Of a stretch of 64,000 nt of DNA, positions 34,344-42,540 are shown piece by piece. Both the position numbers and the translations under genes were made by a program. The stretch comes from G965279335 sp965279285 (GTDB lineage Bacteria > Pseudomonadota > Gammaproteobacteria > DSM-16500): NCBI GenBank assembly GCA_965279285.1, contig OZ257148.1:1798001-1862000 (forward strand), written 5' to 3'. The notes below the pieces were generated by a model. It saw only the letters and a list, made by a program, of their open reading frames with translations. It was not told where the DNA came from and made no database searches. Each line of letters starts with the position of its first letter. Position 1 is the stretch's first letter.

Positions 34344-36089
34344 TTAAACCGTATTTTTTGGTAAGTCTTTTTTATCAGCCAAAACAACAGCTGTTTGTGG
34401 CGCAGAGAGTAGATTAGGTCTTGTGAATAATAAACCCGCATATTCCATAATCAGTGTACGAATTTTTTTTCCTTTCAAAGCTGATTCTGCATTCTCAGAA
34501 TTAAAAAAATCTTGCAGATCAAAATTAATATGTATTTGATATTTATCAAATGTGGGCTTATCTGCACGACGATTACCATCTTGCTGGGTCAGTCGTTCCT
34601 GTTCTTGTAATGACTGTGCTGCAATAATACGTTCGCTATAAGCTTCTTTTAATACTAATGGATGCTCTTTAATATGCTCTGTTACTAATTTAAAAATTTT
34701 GGTTTCATCGGCATAAAATATTACCTCCAAGGTAGGAAAAATTTTTTTAGCTTCACCAGCAATCCAGTCCGTCGTTACTATAGAATAACTAGCATTAAGA
34801 TCAACTAACTGATTATTAACTTTTACCCATTGTATCGTGTCCCCTGGATTTTCTTCATCAATGTTATAACCATAAGTTAACCCTGCAGAAGGAGTCAGTA
34901 ATTGGCCGCGATTTGCCCAGCATTTATAGCCAGACATTACACCATGAGCCAATAACGCAATTAATTGTTTGGTTGTTAGGCTCATAGTGACTAATTTATT
35001 GCTATAGTAATACGTTTCAAATAGCTGTTGCCCTGTTACTGCTTGACCTGGCGCAAAGTTGCTGCGAACTGCAGCAGCAGGATATAAAACAAAATCAACT
35101 GTATGACCCTGTTTTCGTAAACCAGCAGCAATTCCATCCGCAGTTAATCGTGTTATACAGCTATCACTTACGCGTAAATGGCTTTGAGTTGTTTTTATTT
35201 CCTCACTAGAAATCTCAAGACCTGATGGCGGAGTAGAGTCAGCTGCTACTTTAAATACGGTTTGTTTTAATTCATTAAAGTTAATTTTGTAATCACGTTC
35301 ATATCGAGAAAGAATATTTAGAATTTTTGGGCTAGGCTGCTGATCTTTTGTTTCAATAATTTCAGCTTTACCATCTTGAATGACAACAATACATTCTCCT
35401 GCGCCGGTGTTAATAATTAGCTTGCCATTATTTTTATTATCAGCAGGAACAATTTGTCTGTCATGTGTATGTCCACCAACGATAATTGTTTGATAGGGGA
35501 GTTGCTTATCTGACTCTGACCCTAAATGACTCATCAGAATATCCGGTGCTTTTTGTACAAAAGCGGCTGGACGAGTATCAATGCTTTTTTCCTCTTTTAA
35601 GACTTTTTTTCCGCCTGGATTATTTAACGTTTCTGGTGTCATTAGGCCACCAATTATCATTTTTTCATCGTTCAATACTAATGTGGCAAGAGGTTCAAAC
35701 TTTAACTGGCTATTTTTTTCAAAGGTAGCATTACTAATTACAACGCGCAGTTTTGCTTTATTTACTAAACTGACTAACTGGCTTTCTTCATAGAAAAAAT
35801 CATGATTTCCAGGAGTAAAAAAACGATGTTGTTCTGGAAATAACTCGGCAATTTTAGTAATAACATCAATATCAAATTGTCCTTTTGAGACAGTTGAAAA
35901 TACTGCATTTACACTAAAAACATCACCTGGAATTAAAAGTACATGTTGTACATTAGGATTTATTATTTTATCTTGTTCCATTTTCCTTTCTATTGATGTG
36001 TGTAGTCGCGCTAATTTATCAGCATCGCCATGAGTATCTGAAAATGCAATAATAACAAGATTTTTGGGGAGGGCGCGTGGGAAAGACAT
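34344..36089 (-). CDS. 5'-nucleotidase / UshA-type metallophosphoesterase without signal peptide
   Basis: A 581-residue two-domain protein. The metallophosphoesterase domain (about 10-240) has SDTHGD (D18, H20), IPGDVFS, TPGNHDFF, MSHLG and GGHTHDRQI, a complete two-metal site. The C-terminal 5'-nucleotidase domain (about 295-470) includes SCITRLTADGIAAGLRK and AVRSNFAPGQAVTGQQLFE. UshA-like enzymes hydrolyse 5'-nucleotides or 2',3'-cyclic nucleotides in the periplasm, but this one starts directly with MSFPRALPKNLVIIAFSDTH and has no signal peptide. It should therefore act in the cytoplasm or be delivered by a dedicated secretion system. The last 70 residues are specific to it. Confidence 0.85.
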   Translation of the reverse strand: MSFPRALPKNLVIIAFSDTHGDADKLARLHTSIERKMEQDKIINPNVQHVLLIPGDVFSVNAVFSTVSKGQFDIDVITKIAELFPEQHRFFTPGNHDFFYEESQLVSLVNKAKLRVVISNATFEKNSQLKFEPLATLVLNDEKMIIGGLMTPETLNNPGGKKVLKEEKSIDTRPAAFVQKAPDILMSHLGSESDKQLPYQTIIVGGHTHDRQIVPADNKNNGKLIINTGAGECIVVIQDGKAEIIETKDQQPSPKILNILSRYERDYKINFNELKQTVFKVAADSTPPSGLEISSEEIKTTQSHLRVSDSCITRLTADGIAAGLRKQGHTVDFVLYPAAAVRSNFAPGQAVTGQQLFETYYYSNKLVTMSLTTKQLIALLAHGVMSGYKCWANRGQLLTPSAGLTYGYNIDEENPGDTIQWVKVNNQLVDLNASYSIVTTDWIAGEAKKIFPTLEVIFYADETKIFKLVTEHIKEHPLVLKEAYSERIIAAQSLQEQERLTQQDGNRRADKPTFDKYQIHINFDLQDFFNSENAESALKGKKIRTLIMEYAGLLFTRPNLLSAPQTAVVLADKKDLPKNTV

Positions 36090-36212
36090 AGAATATTCCT
36101 TTTTGGCCTGAATTTAGACAGCTATTGGTCAGTAATACTAAGATATGGTTATTATTAAGTCAATACGAGAGATTTAAAAGTATTATCTTTTTTTAACTTA
36201 AGGAGAAAATAA

Positions 36213-36629
36213 ATGAGCAAAGCCATTGAAAATTTAATAGCAGCACAACAATACGCAATGAAAATTCGACCTGAAGTAGGGGGCTTTCCCTACCTTGCTG
36301 AAACGCTAAGGCTTGCTGGTGTGACACGAAACTTTTGGTACTTGCCCTCATGCCAAAGTATTTATCACACTAAACTGGGAGTCGTCGTTAACCAAGGTAC
36401 TCCTCTTATCATTAACATGGCTGAAGTTCCAAAATTTAATCAAGAAGCTCTCATTAAAGCTTTAAGAATTAATCAAGCTGGAGAAAGCACTTTTCCTGAG
36501 TTTCTTAAGTCAGCTTGGGAAGCGGGGATTGTTAGCTATGATGTAGATTTTGATAGGCATAAAGTGACTTATTTTGGAGTTCATGGGGAAGCTTATATTG
36601 AAGAATATCCGTCGGTTACAGTAACCTAA
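36213..36629 (+). CDS. DUF1398 family protein (YbcV-like)
   Basis: A 138-residue protein closely patterned on E. coli YbcV: KVGGFP-type PEVGGFPYLAETLRLAGVTR, LPSCQSIYHTKLG, FNQEALIKALRINQAGE, TFPEFLKSAWEAGIVSYDVD and KVTYFGVHGEAYIEEYP. The family has no known function and is often found on mobile DNA. AAGGAG precedes the ATG. The large NACHT gene starts 18 bases after its stop on the same strand, so they are probably cotranscribed. Confidence 0.9.
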   Translation: MSKAIENLIAAQQYAMKIRPEVGGFPYLAETLRLAGVTRNFWYLPSCQSIYHTKLGVVVNQGTPLIINMAEVPKFNQEALIKALRINQAGESTFPEFLKSAWEAGIVSYDVDFDRHKVTYFGVHGEAYIEEYPSVTVT

Positions 36630-36647
36630 ATTAAAGTAGAGTTAATA

Positions 36648-39600
36648 ATGCCAAAAAACACACAACTGCATGATGCAGTAAGAAATAATGATGCTAAATC
36701 CGTTGAGGCTTTATTAAAAAATGGCGCTAAAACACATCTAGCTGATAAAGATTTTAAAATTCCCGTTCAATATATCGATAGCAAAAATACTAACATTCCT
36801 TTATTAGTTAATTTATTGCGCCATCGCACTTTTTTTGGCGCAAATGAATTGGCAAAATGGATGGCTTTTTGTCGAGCACATTATATTGGTGATGAAAAAA
36901 ATGCTCAAAGTTCTGCAAACGATGTAGCTTTATTAGATTATGTCGTGAGCTGCATAACTGGAACAAATATTAGTTTGTTACGTAATAAAGAAAATTGTAT
37001 TCGCTATGGTGCACTCTTAGAATCGATAAAAGGTAAATTACATCAACCAAAAGATGGTAAGATAGTTGCTACCGATTTAGAAGGTTGGAGCCAACCTGAT
37101 TTTTTAGCTTTTCGAATACGTATTTTTTTGGAAATAGCATTACGCATTGAGTTAGGCTTAATTAAGCCTCTAGTTGAATTTAATAAATCTCAAATCCAAC
37201 GTTTCTTTCATGAAATCAGTGTTGAGCTCGAATGTTTGCAAGTCAGTCTTAATATGGCTGCCATCAAAATTTCCGATCAGTCTCCTGACCATCCAGAATT
37301 AACACAGGCATTAGCAGAAAATATTGTTGAACAATTAAAAAAGCTTGTTGATGGTCAAGAATATAGCTTTTCTGGTGGCTGGATAAGACATTCTATGTAT
37401 ATCAGTTGCATTCGTCAAAAAGAGGATTTGCTAATACGTGTCGACAACTTAGGCCCTGGCTGTGATGATAATCATTTAGCTAATCAAGCTTATGAACTTA
37501 AAGATCACTACTTTTATCCACGAGTATTAGGGAAAATATCGTTTAAGCAACTAAGTAATTTTACTCCTAGTCTTGCTGCTTTAATTCAGGCAAAAACTAA
37601 TCTTGGTTGTAAAGTAAGCCTGCAAAAAGAAGCTAATTTGCAAGCTAAAATTAAAGTAACGAAAGATGAAAAAATAATTAATGAACATAAAAAGGAAATT
37701 GAAAATTTGCGTAAGCAAAGATGGGATACATTAAAATCAGAGGCGCTAAAAGCCACTTATATCTCACTTTTGAGAGTGCTTAAACAAGCTACGCTGACAG
37801 AATCGGCTTTTTATCCCGCTGAATTGATCCAAACGACCGGGAGATGTGTTGCGGCTAGCCACAATATTGGTTTACGTATTCGTTTAGGTAATGAAACGTT
37901 TTATGAGTGGATTTTAACACAAGAGCGGCAAGTGCTAGCTCGACTTCAGAACCAACCAGTTCAAGAAAATGTTAATGATTATGGGTTGTTATTGAATCAG
38001 CCACTGGGGCTACCACAACGCTTGGATATACCACTAAAAAAACATTATCAAGCTCATGCGATCATTCGTTTTTTATTTAGTCAACGTGAAGTACCTCTCG
38101 TTAAAAATTATATCAACTTATCTATTCTCGAAGAAAAAGAATTAAAACAACTTGAGAGCGCATCCCAGGATAATAAACATGACAGTAAAAATACACTTAG
38201 TGCAAGCATTAATAACGCTGAGAATCTGTATTCACATGGTAAATTAATTGATATAGAAACTATTTTTCAATATGGAAATAATAACAAACAACAAATTCTT
38301 ATTTTGGGACGTGCAGGTGTTGGTAAAACAACATTTTGCAAGCATGTACTTCAGCACTGGATGACAGGAAAGTTATGGTCTAACCTTAACTTTTCTTATA
38401 TTTTTCATATTTCCTTACGTAACCTCAATGCGGAGCGATACCGCCCAGGAAAACAATATAGCCTTACGGATATTATCTATCAAGAATGTTTTTCGGCCAG
38501 CGACCAAGCATTCTGGACGCCATCTTTATATCGAGATGTAGATCATCTATTGCAAGCGAACGAGCATAAAATCTTATGGTTATTAGATGGTTATGATGAG
38601 TTAGTGCAACCGTTGCCAGCGCAACTCCAAAGCGCTTGGGAAGATTTAAAAAATCAGTGTTACTGTATTACTACCAGTCGACCTAATGCAGCGCCAACAA
38701 AACAACTATTTAGTACCCGATTAGAAATTACGGGATTTAGTAATGAAAATATTTCTCATTATATAAAGCAATTTTTTACTGCATCTGTGGTAGATGAAAG
38801 TGAAAAACTACTTAAATTTTTGCATGCCAATCCTAATATTTTTAGTATTGCACATGTGTCTATTAATCTGGAATTAATTTGTAGCTTATTGAGTGAGCAA
38901 GCAGCTAATTTAAAAAATACCCAAAACTTATTAACCATTACCAATTTATACCAACAAATAATCTTATGGTTATTACGGCGTTTCTTAAAAAATCAAGGGA
39001 TGAAAGATGAATTATTAATAAGTGATGAGCGTATTTTAGATCGTAGTGCATCATTATTAGAAGCGTTGGAATGTATCGCATTTCTGATGATGCGAAATAA
39101 GCGCTATCAAATTACGCAACAAGAGCTTATGCAAATCACAGGCAATAAAAAAAGTTGTGCTGATGATTTGCTCAATCTGCATGTGCTAATGCCAACATTA
39201 GATGCGAAACAAAATAACGCTGGGGGTTATTTTGCGCATCTTACTTTTCAAGAATATTTTGCTGCTTGTTATCTTGTTCGCGGTCTGCAAAACGAGGAAA
39301 GTTTGCGGGGGAAAAATGCTTTAAAATTTATTCAGGAGCAAAAATATCAACGACATTTGATGCAAGTTTTTTCTTTTACAGCTGGTTTATTAAGCGCGCC
39401 TCACAATACTAAACCACAAGAAAATTTCTGGAAATACCTACAAGCATCGCCGCGTGATTTAGTCGGCGTTTATCATCAGCAATTAGTTATTCAATGTTTA
39501 AATGAATCAAAAATCACAACACATAGTGCGGAACAAAAAAAATGTATTGAGCAATTTAAATCTTGGTGTTTCTCGGGCTATTGCTCGGACAGCAATCAAT

Positions 39601-41489
39601 TATATAAAACATTATTTAGAGCACCGCATGTTATTAGCCAATTAGGTTTTTTGAAACATTTACGTACTAAATTTAATAATGATGATGACCTTGTGAGATG
39701 TATTATCATACGAAAATGGGGTATGTATGGCGGAATCACTGCGATGCCTGAAATTATTGAGGGGCTAATAGCAGGTCTTACTGACCCAGATCCACGCATA
39801 AGATCATGCGCTGCTTCAGCTGTGGGTCAATTAAATCCTGCTGATATTCCGCCGGAGCTGCTGGATGCGCTTGCTAATTTATTTGATGACCAAGATCGGC
39901 AAATTAAGTTGAATGCCTTGTGTGCATTAGATCGATTTGGTGCGATTGCAGCAAGGCCTAAAATTCTAAATGGTCTAGTTAATTTACTCCATGATGAGGA
40001 AGCTATCATTAGGCAAATTGCTGCTTTACAATTAGGTCGTATAGAAGAAGCCACTGCTTATCCCAACGTACTAAACAATTTATCTAAAGCACAACATGAT
40101 AAAGATGACGATGTCCGAAGCAATGCTATACAGGCACTGAGTCAACTTTTGTCTACTATAGTACGGCCAAAAGTATTAGCCAAAATTATAGCCGATGTAA
40201 AAGATAATAAAGGGGAAATAAATTTAGATGTTGCAATTTTACTAGGATCTTATTCTAAGTCAATAACTAAGTCAGCATTTCTTCCTAAAGTACTTACGTT
40301 ATTAGCGGATATGCTACAAAGTAATAAAAAAGAAGTAAAGGATAAAGCTGTTTTTATAGTAAGTCAATTTGGATCAGCTGCGGTAACGCCAGAAATATTA
40401 CGAGGACTGCTTAATATTATGTTTGAAGATAAAGATAGGAAAAATATAATTAAAACTATTTTTGCTTTAAGTAGATTAGGATCAAAGGCAGCAACGCCTG
40501 AAGTTTTAGAAGCGTTAATTAATGCTTTTAATAACGGTAACATTGAAGTTGAAATAACTGCTATACGAGCATGTGGAGATTTAGGCCCAACTGCAGCTAC
40601 ACCTGCCGTATTAAATGCATTAGTATTTGCTACATCTGTACAGCACAAAGTGAATTTTGCTTTAGAAGCACTCGGTATATTCGGTGTGGAAGCATTAACT
40701 CCCCATGTTGTTATTGCTATTGTTAAAACGCTGGGCAATAAAAATATATATGTACGAAGACGTGCTGCAGAAACATTGTCTAAGTTGAAATTAACTACTG
40801 ATTCGCTAACGATTGAAATACGGGAAATTATATTTAACATTTTACTTGATAAAGGAGATGAAAATAAATATGAACGGGATGATATTAAAATTTTTCTCGC
40901 AAAAGCACTAATAAGTACCGGCCAAATAGATATAACACGCCGCGTCTTAAAAATACTAGAAAAAATGCTGTCACCATATCCTGGGAAAATTTTAGGATTT
41001 TATGAAGACGTGAGACTCATATTAGGTCTATTTAGCATTACAGCAATTTCAAGTTGTTTACAGGATAGTAAGGTAGATTATTCAAAAGCATTAGCGGTTG
41101 GTTGCTTGCAGCAAAATGTTACGATTACTTTTTCTGATCAACAGTTGGAAATTTATGATGACGAAGGAGTAGTTCAAATTCCTATTAATGCAGCAATGCA
41201 ACCATCACTGTCTAAATTCATTGATGCCTTAGCAGCTCAAGCAACCGAGCAAGGATTACCAAATGATTTTTATCAACAATATATGGCTTTAAATAGCAAT
41301 GCTAGTACTCACAAACGAGGCCACACAAATATTCCACAAACGTCAGCTGCTGGTTTAGAGGATAGATCTAAAAAACGTACCCGCATAACAACACAACATG
41401 CTGAGGTAAAAACTCTTTTCAACACTACGGCGTTAAATAACAGTACTGCTAGTGCTACATTTTCAACTACACAAAAAAATAAGATCTAA
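36648..41489 (+). CDS. Ankyrin / putative cysteine protease / NACHT NTPase / HEAT-repeat protein
   Basis: A 1613-residue signal-less protein. Residues 1-45 form an ankyrin-like repeat (TQLHDAVRNNDAKSVEALLK). About 235-410 has GGWIRHSM (H248), LIRVDNLGPG (D266/N267) and LIQTTGRCVAASHN (Q395, C400), an order fitting a permuted papain-type protease; this is inference. The NACHT ATPase has Walker A GRAGVGKT (554-561), Walker B WLLDGYDEL (about 645-653) and the sensor region TTSRPNA, followed by winged-helix/superhelical parts (FAHLTFQEYFAACYLV). About 1030-1400 contains HEAT repeats with recurring AATPEVLEALI-type units. The last 100 residues are disordered. This is NLR-like: it may be a host-targeted effector or an antiphage STAND NTPase. 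It follows DUF1398. Confidence 0.85.
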   Translation: MPKNTQLHDAVRNNDAKSVEALLKNGAKTHLADKDFKIPVQYIDSKNTNIPLLVNLLRHRTFFGANELAKWMAFCRAHYIGDEKNAQSSANDVALLDYVVSCITGTNISLLRNKENCIRYGALLESIKGKLHQPKDGKIVATDLEGWSQPDFLAFRIRIFLEIALRIELGLIKPLVEFNKSQIQRFFHEISVELECLQVSLNMAAIKISDQSPDHPELTQALAENIVEQLKKLVDGQEYSFSGGWIRHSMYISCIRQKEDLLIRVDNLGPGCDDNHLANQAYELKDHYFYPRVLGKISFKQLSNFTPSLAALIQAKTNLGCKVSLQKEANLQAKIKVTKDEKIINEHKKEIENLRKQRWDTLKSEALKATYISLLRVLKQATLTESAFYPAELIQTTGRCVAASHNIGLRIRLGNETFYEWILTQERQVLARLQNQPVQENVNDYGLLLNQPLGLPQRLDIPLKKHYQAHAIIRFLFSQREVPLVKNYINLSILEEKELKQLESASQDNKHDSKNTLSASINNAENLYSHGKLIDIETIFQYGNNNKQQILILGRAGVGKTTFCKHVLQHWMTGKLWSNLNFSYIFHISLRNLNAERYRPGKQYSLTDIIYQECFSASDQAFWTPSLYRDVDHLLQANEHKILWLLDGYDELVQPLPAQLQSAWEDLKNQCYCITTSRPNAAPTKQLFSTRLEITGFSNENISHYIKQFFTASVVDESEKLLKFLHANPNIFSIAHVSINLELICSLLSEQAANLKNTQNLLTITNLYQQIILWLLRRFLKNQGMKDELLISDERILDRSASLLEALECIAFLMMRNKRYQITQQELMQITGNKKSCADDLLNLHVLMPTLDAKQNNAGGYFAHLTFQEYFAACYLVRGLQNEESLRGKNALKFIQEQKYQRHLMQVFSFTAGLLSAPHNTKPQENFWKYLQASPRDLVGVYHQQLVIQCLNESKITTHSAEQKKCIEQFKSWCFSGYCSDSNQLYKTLFRAPHVISQLGFLKHLRTKFNNDDDLVRCIIIRKWGMYGGITAMPEIIEGLIAGLTDPDPRIRSCAASAVGQLNPADIPPELLDALANLFDDQDRQIKLNALCALDRFGAIAARPKILNGLVNLLHDEEAIIRQIAALQLGRIEEATAYPNVLNNLSKAQHDKDDDVRSNAIQALSQLLSTIVRPKVLAKIIADVKDNKGEINLDVAILLGSYSKSITKSAFLPKVLTLLADMLQSNKKEVKDKAVFIVSQFGSAAVTPEILRGLLNIMFEDKDRKNIIKTIFALSRLGSKAATPEVLEALINAFNNGNIEVEITAIRACGDLGPTAATPAVLNALVFATSVQHKVNFALEALGIFGVEALTPHVVIAIVKTLGNKNIYVRRRAAETLSKLKLTTDSLTIEIREIIFNILLDKGDENKYERDDIKIFLAKALISTGQIDITRRVLKILEKMLSPYPGKILGFYEDVRLILGLFSITAISSCLQDSKVDYSKALAVGCLQQNVTITFSDQQLEIYDDEGVVQIPINAAMQPSLSKFIDALAAQATEQGLPNDFYQQYMALNSNASTHKRGHTNIPQTSAAGLEDRSKKRTRITTQHAEVKTLFNTTALNNSTASATFSTTQKNKI

Positions 41490-41503
41490 GAAGCTGTGTT
41501 ACC

Positions 41504-41619
41504 GAGCCGCGACCATCAGGGAGCTATCACAACACCAGCAAAGCTACTGCGGTCTTTATTTTCAAACATAGCCATTGAATCGCCTTGGCTGTTGTTGCGC
41601 TCCCTGATGGTCGCGGCTC
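41504..41619. repeat. Long-range hairpin with 21-bp perfect inverted arms
   Basis: GAGCCGCGACCATCAGGGAG plus C (41504-41524) is repeated perfectly in inverse at 41599-41619, with 74 bases between. The arms are much more GC-rich than the surroundings. The inner part contains further partial complementarity (ACAACACCAGC against GCTGTTGT). It lies between the convergent ends of the NACHT gene and the LuxR fragment, and may be a MITE-like element or a bidirectional terminator-like structure. The arm type resembles repeats seen in other proteobacteria. Confidence 0.85.
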
Positions 41620-41628
41620 AGTAGTATT

Positions 41629-42042
41629 TTAAGAAGCAAACCGATCAAAAAACTTCTCGATCAACTCTGATTTATTATGAATATTTGTTCTAATTTTAAT
41701 ATTTTCTATATGTCTTTCAACAGTGCGAAAAGATATCTTAAAGATACGTCCAATCTGTTTTGCTGTTTTTCCTCTGACAGTATAGTGCAGTATTTCATTT
41801 TCGCGTTTTGAGAAATAATAATTCTCAAATTCAAAACCTGGTAGCTGTTTGGAATGATTGATTAATTCCATCTTTATTAGTGTAGTTAAAAAACACGAAA
41901 GAGATGTGCAGCCTTGCATCCCAATGGGTAATGAACAACCAAGTAACCCAGCAATTTTATTATTGATATAGACGGGCAACTTGACACTAAGAAAGGTAGG
42001 GCTTGGAACATTTAAATTCTCAGCGATTTCTTCAAAAATCAT
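41629..42042 (-). pseudogene. LuxR-family regulator, 5'-truncated
   Basis: The C-terminal part (about residues 75-130 of 137) is a clear LuxR helix-turn-helix: FSKRENEILHYTVRGKTAKQ, then IGRIFKISFRTVERHIENI. Before it lies the end of a PAS-like sensor domain (FLSVKLPVYINNKIAGLLG). The frame stays open for 31 codons upstream of the first ATG, to a stop at 42136-42138. These codons look like the same domain (GTLAVLNNDKTVIRDGNF) but contain no start codon. The gene has therefore lost its beginning, and the break is near 42130. A shortened DNA-binding protein starting at 42042 could still be made, but no good ribosome site is present. Confidence 0.7.
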
Positions 42043-42124
42043 AAAATTACCGTCGCGAATAACTGTTTTGTCATTATTTAAGACAGCTAATGTTCCGTGA
42101 TTTTTTCCACATAAAAAATTACTT

Positions 42125-42439
42125 GTGTCATTTGATCAGAAGGAATTTCTCTCTGAATCTTCTGGGTTCATGGCACTTGAATCATATCAGAATGAAAAAG
42201 TAGAAGAGCTTGAAAAAGAACTGAGTAGCGAAAGACAACAATTTATAAGTTTCAAAATAAAAACCGAGCAACAAATAGAAATGTTAAAAGAACAATTAGC
42301 TAAGTTAACACCAGAAAAAAGCCAGATGCCAGCAGCAGCTGCAATACAGAAGCTAGGTATTTTTAGTCTAACAGCCCATGAGAGTATGGTAGATGAGAAA
42401 TCATTAGCATTGAAACATGTGTGCTTGTTGAAGAGTTAA
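42125..42439 (+). CDS. Short coiled-coil reading frame, possible gene fragment
   Basis: A 104-residue frame from GTG with a coiled-coil stretch ALESYQNEKVEELEKELSSE and onward to QLAKLTP. There is no ribosome site before GTG 42125 or the internal ATG 42170. It starts at the point where the truncated LuxR gene loses homology to its family, so it may be a piece of a larger lost gene. Real expression is doubtful. The stretch 42440-42540 contains a small GAGCA/TGCTC hairpin and the leader of the next gene. Confidence 0.35.
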   Translation: MSFDQKEFLSESSGFMALESYQNEKVEELEKELSSERQQFISFKIKTEQQIEMLKEQLAKLTPEKSQMPAAAAIQKLGIFSLTAHESMVDEKSLALKHVCLLKS

Positions 42440-42540
42440 ATTTAAATACACCACTTCCAAAACCGCTAAACTAATGTTATATAGGGGAAAAATAAGCAAT
42501 AATTATATTAAGAGCACTTTTTGCTCGAAGGGTCTTCTCT

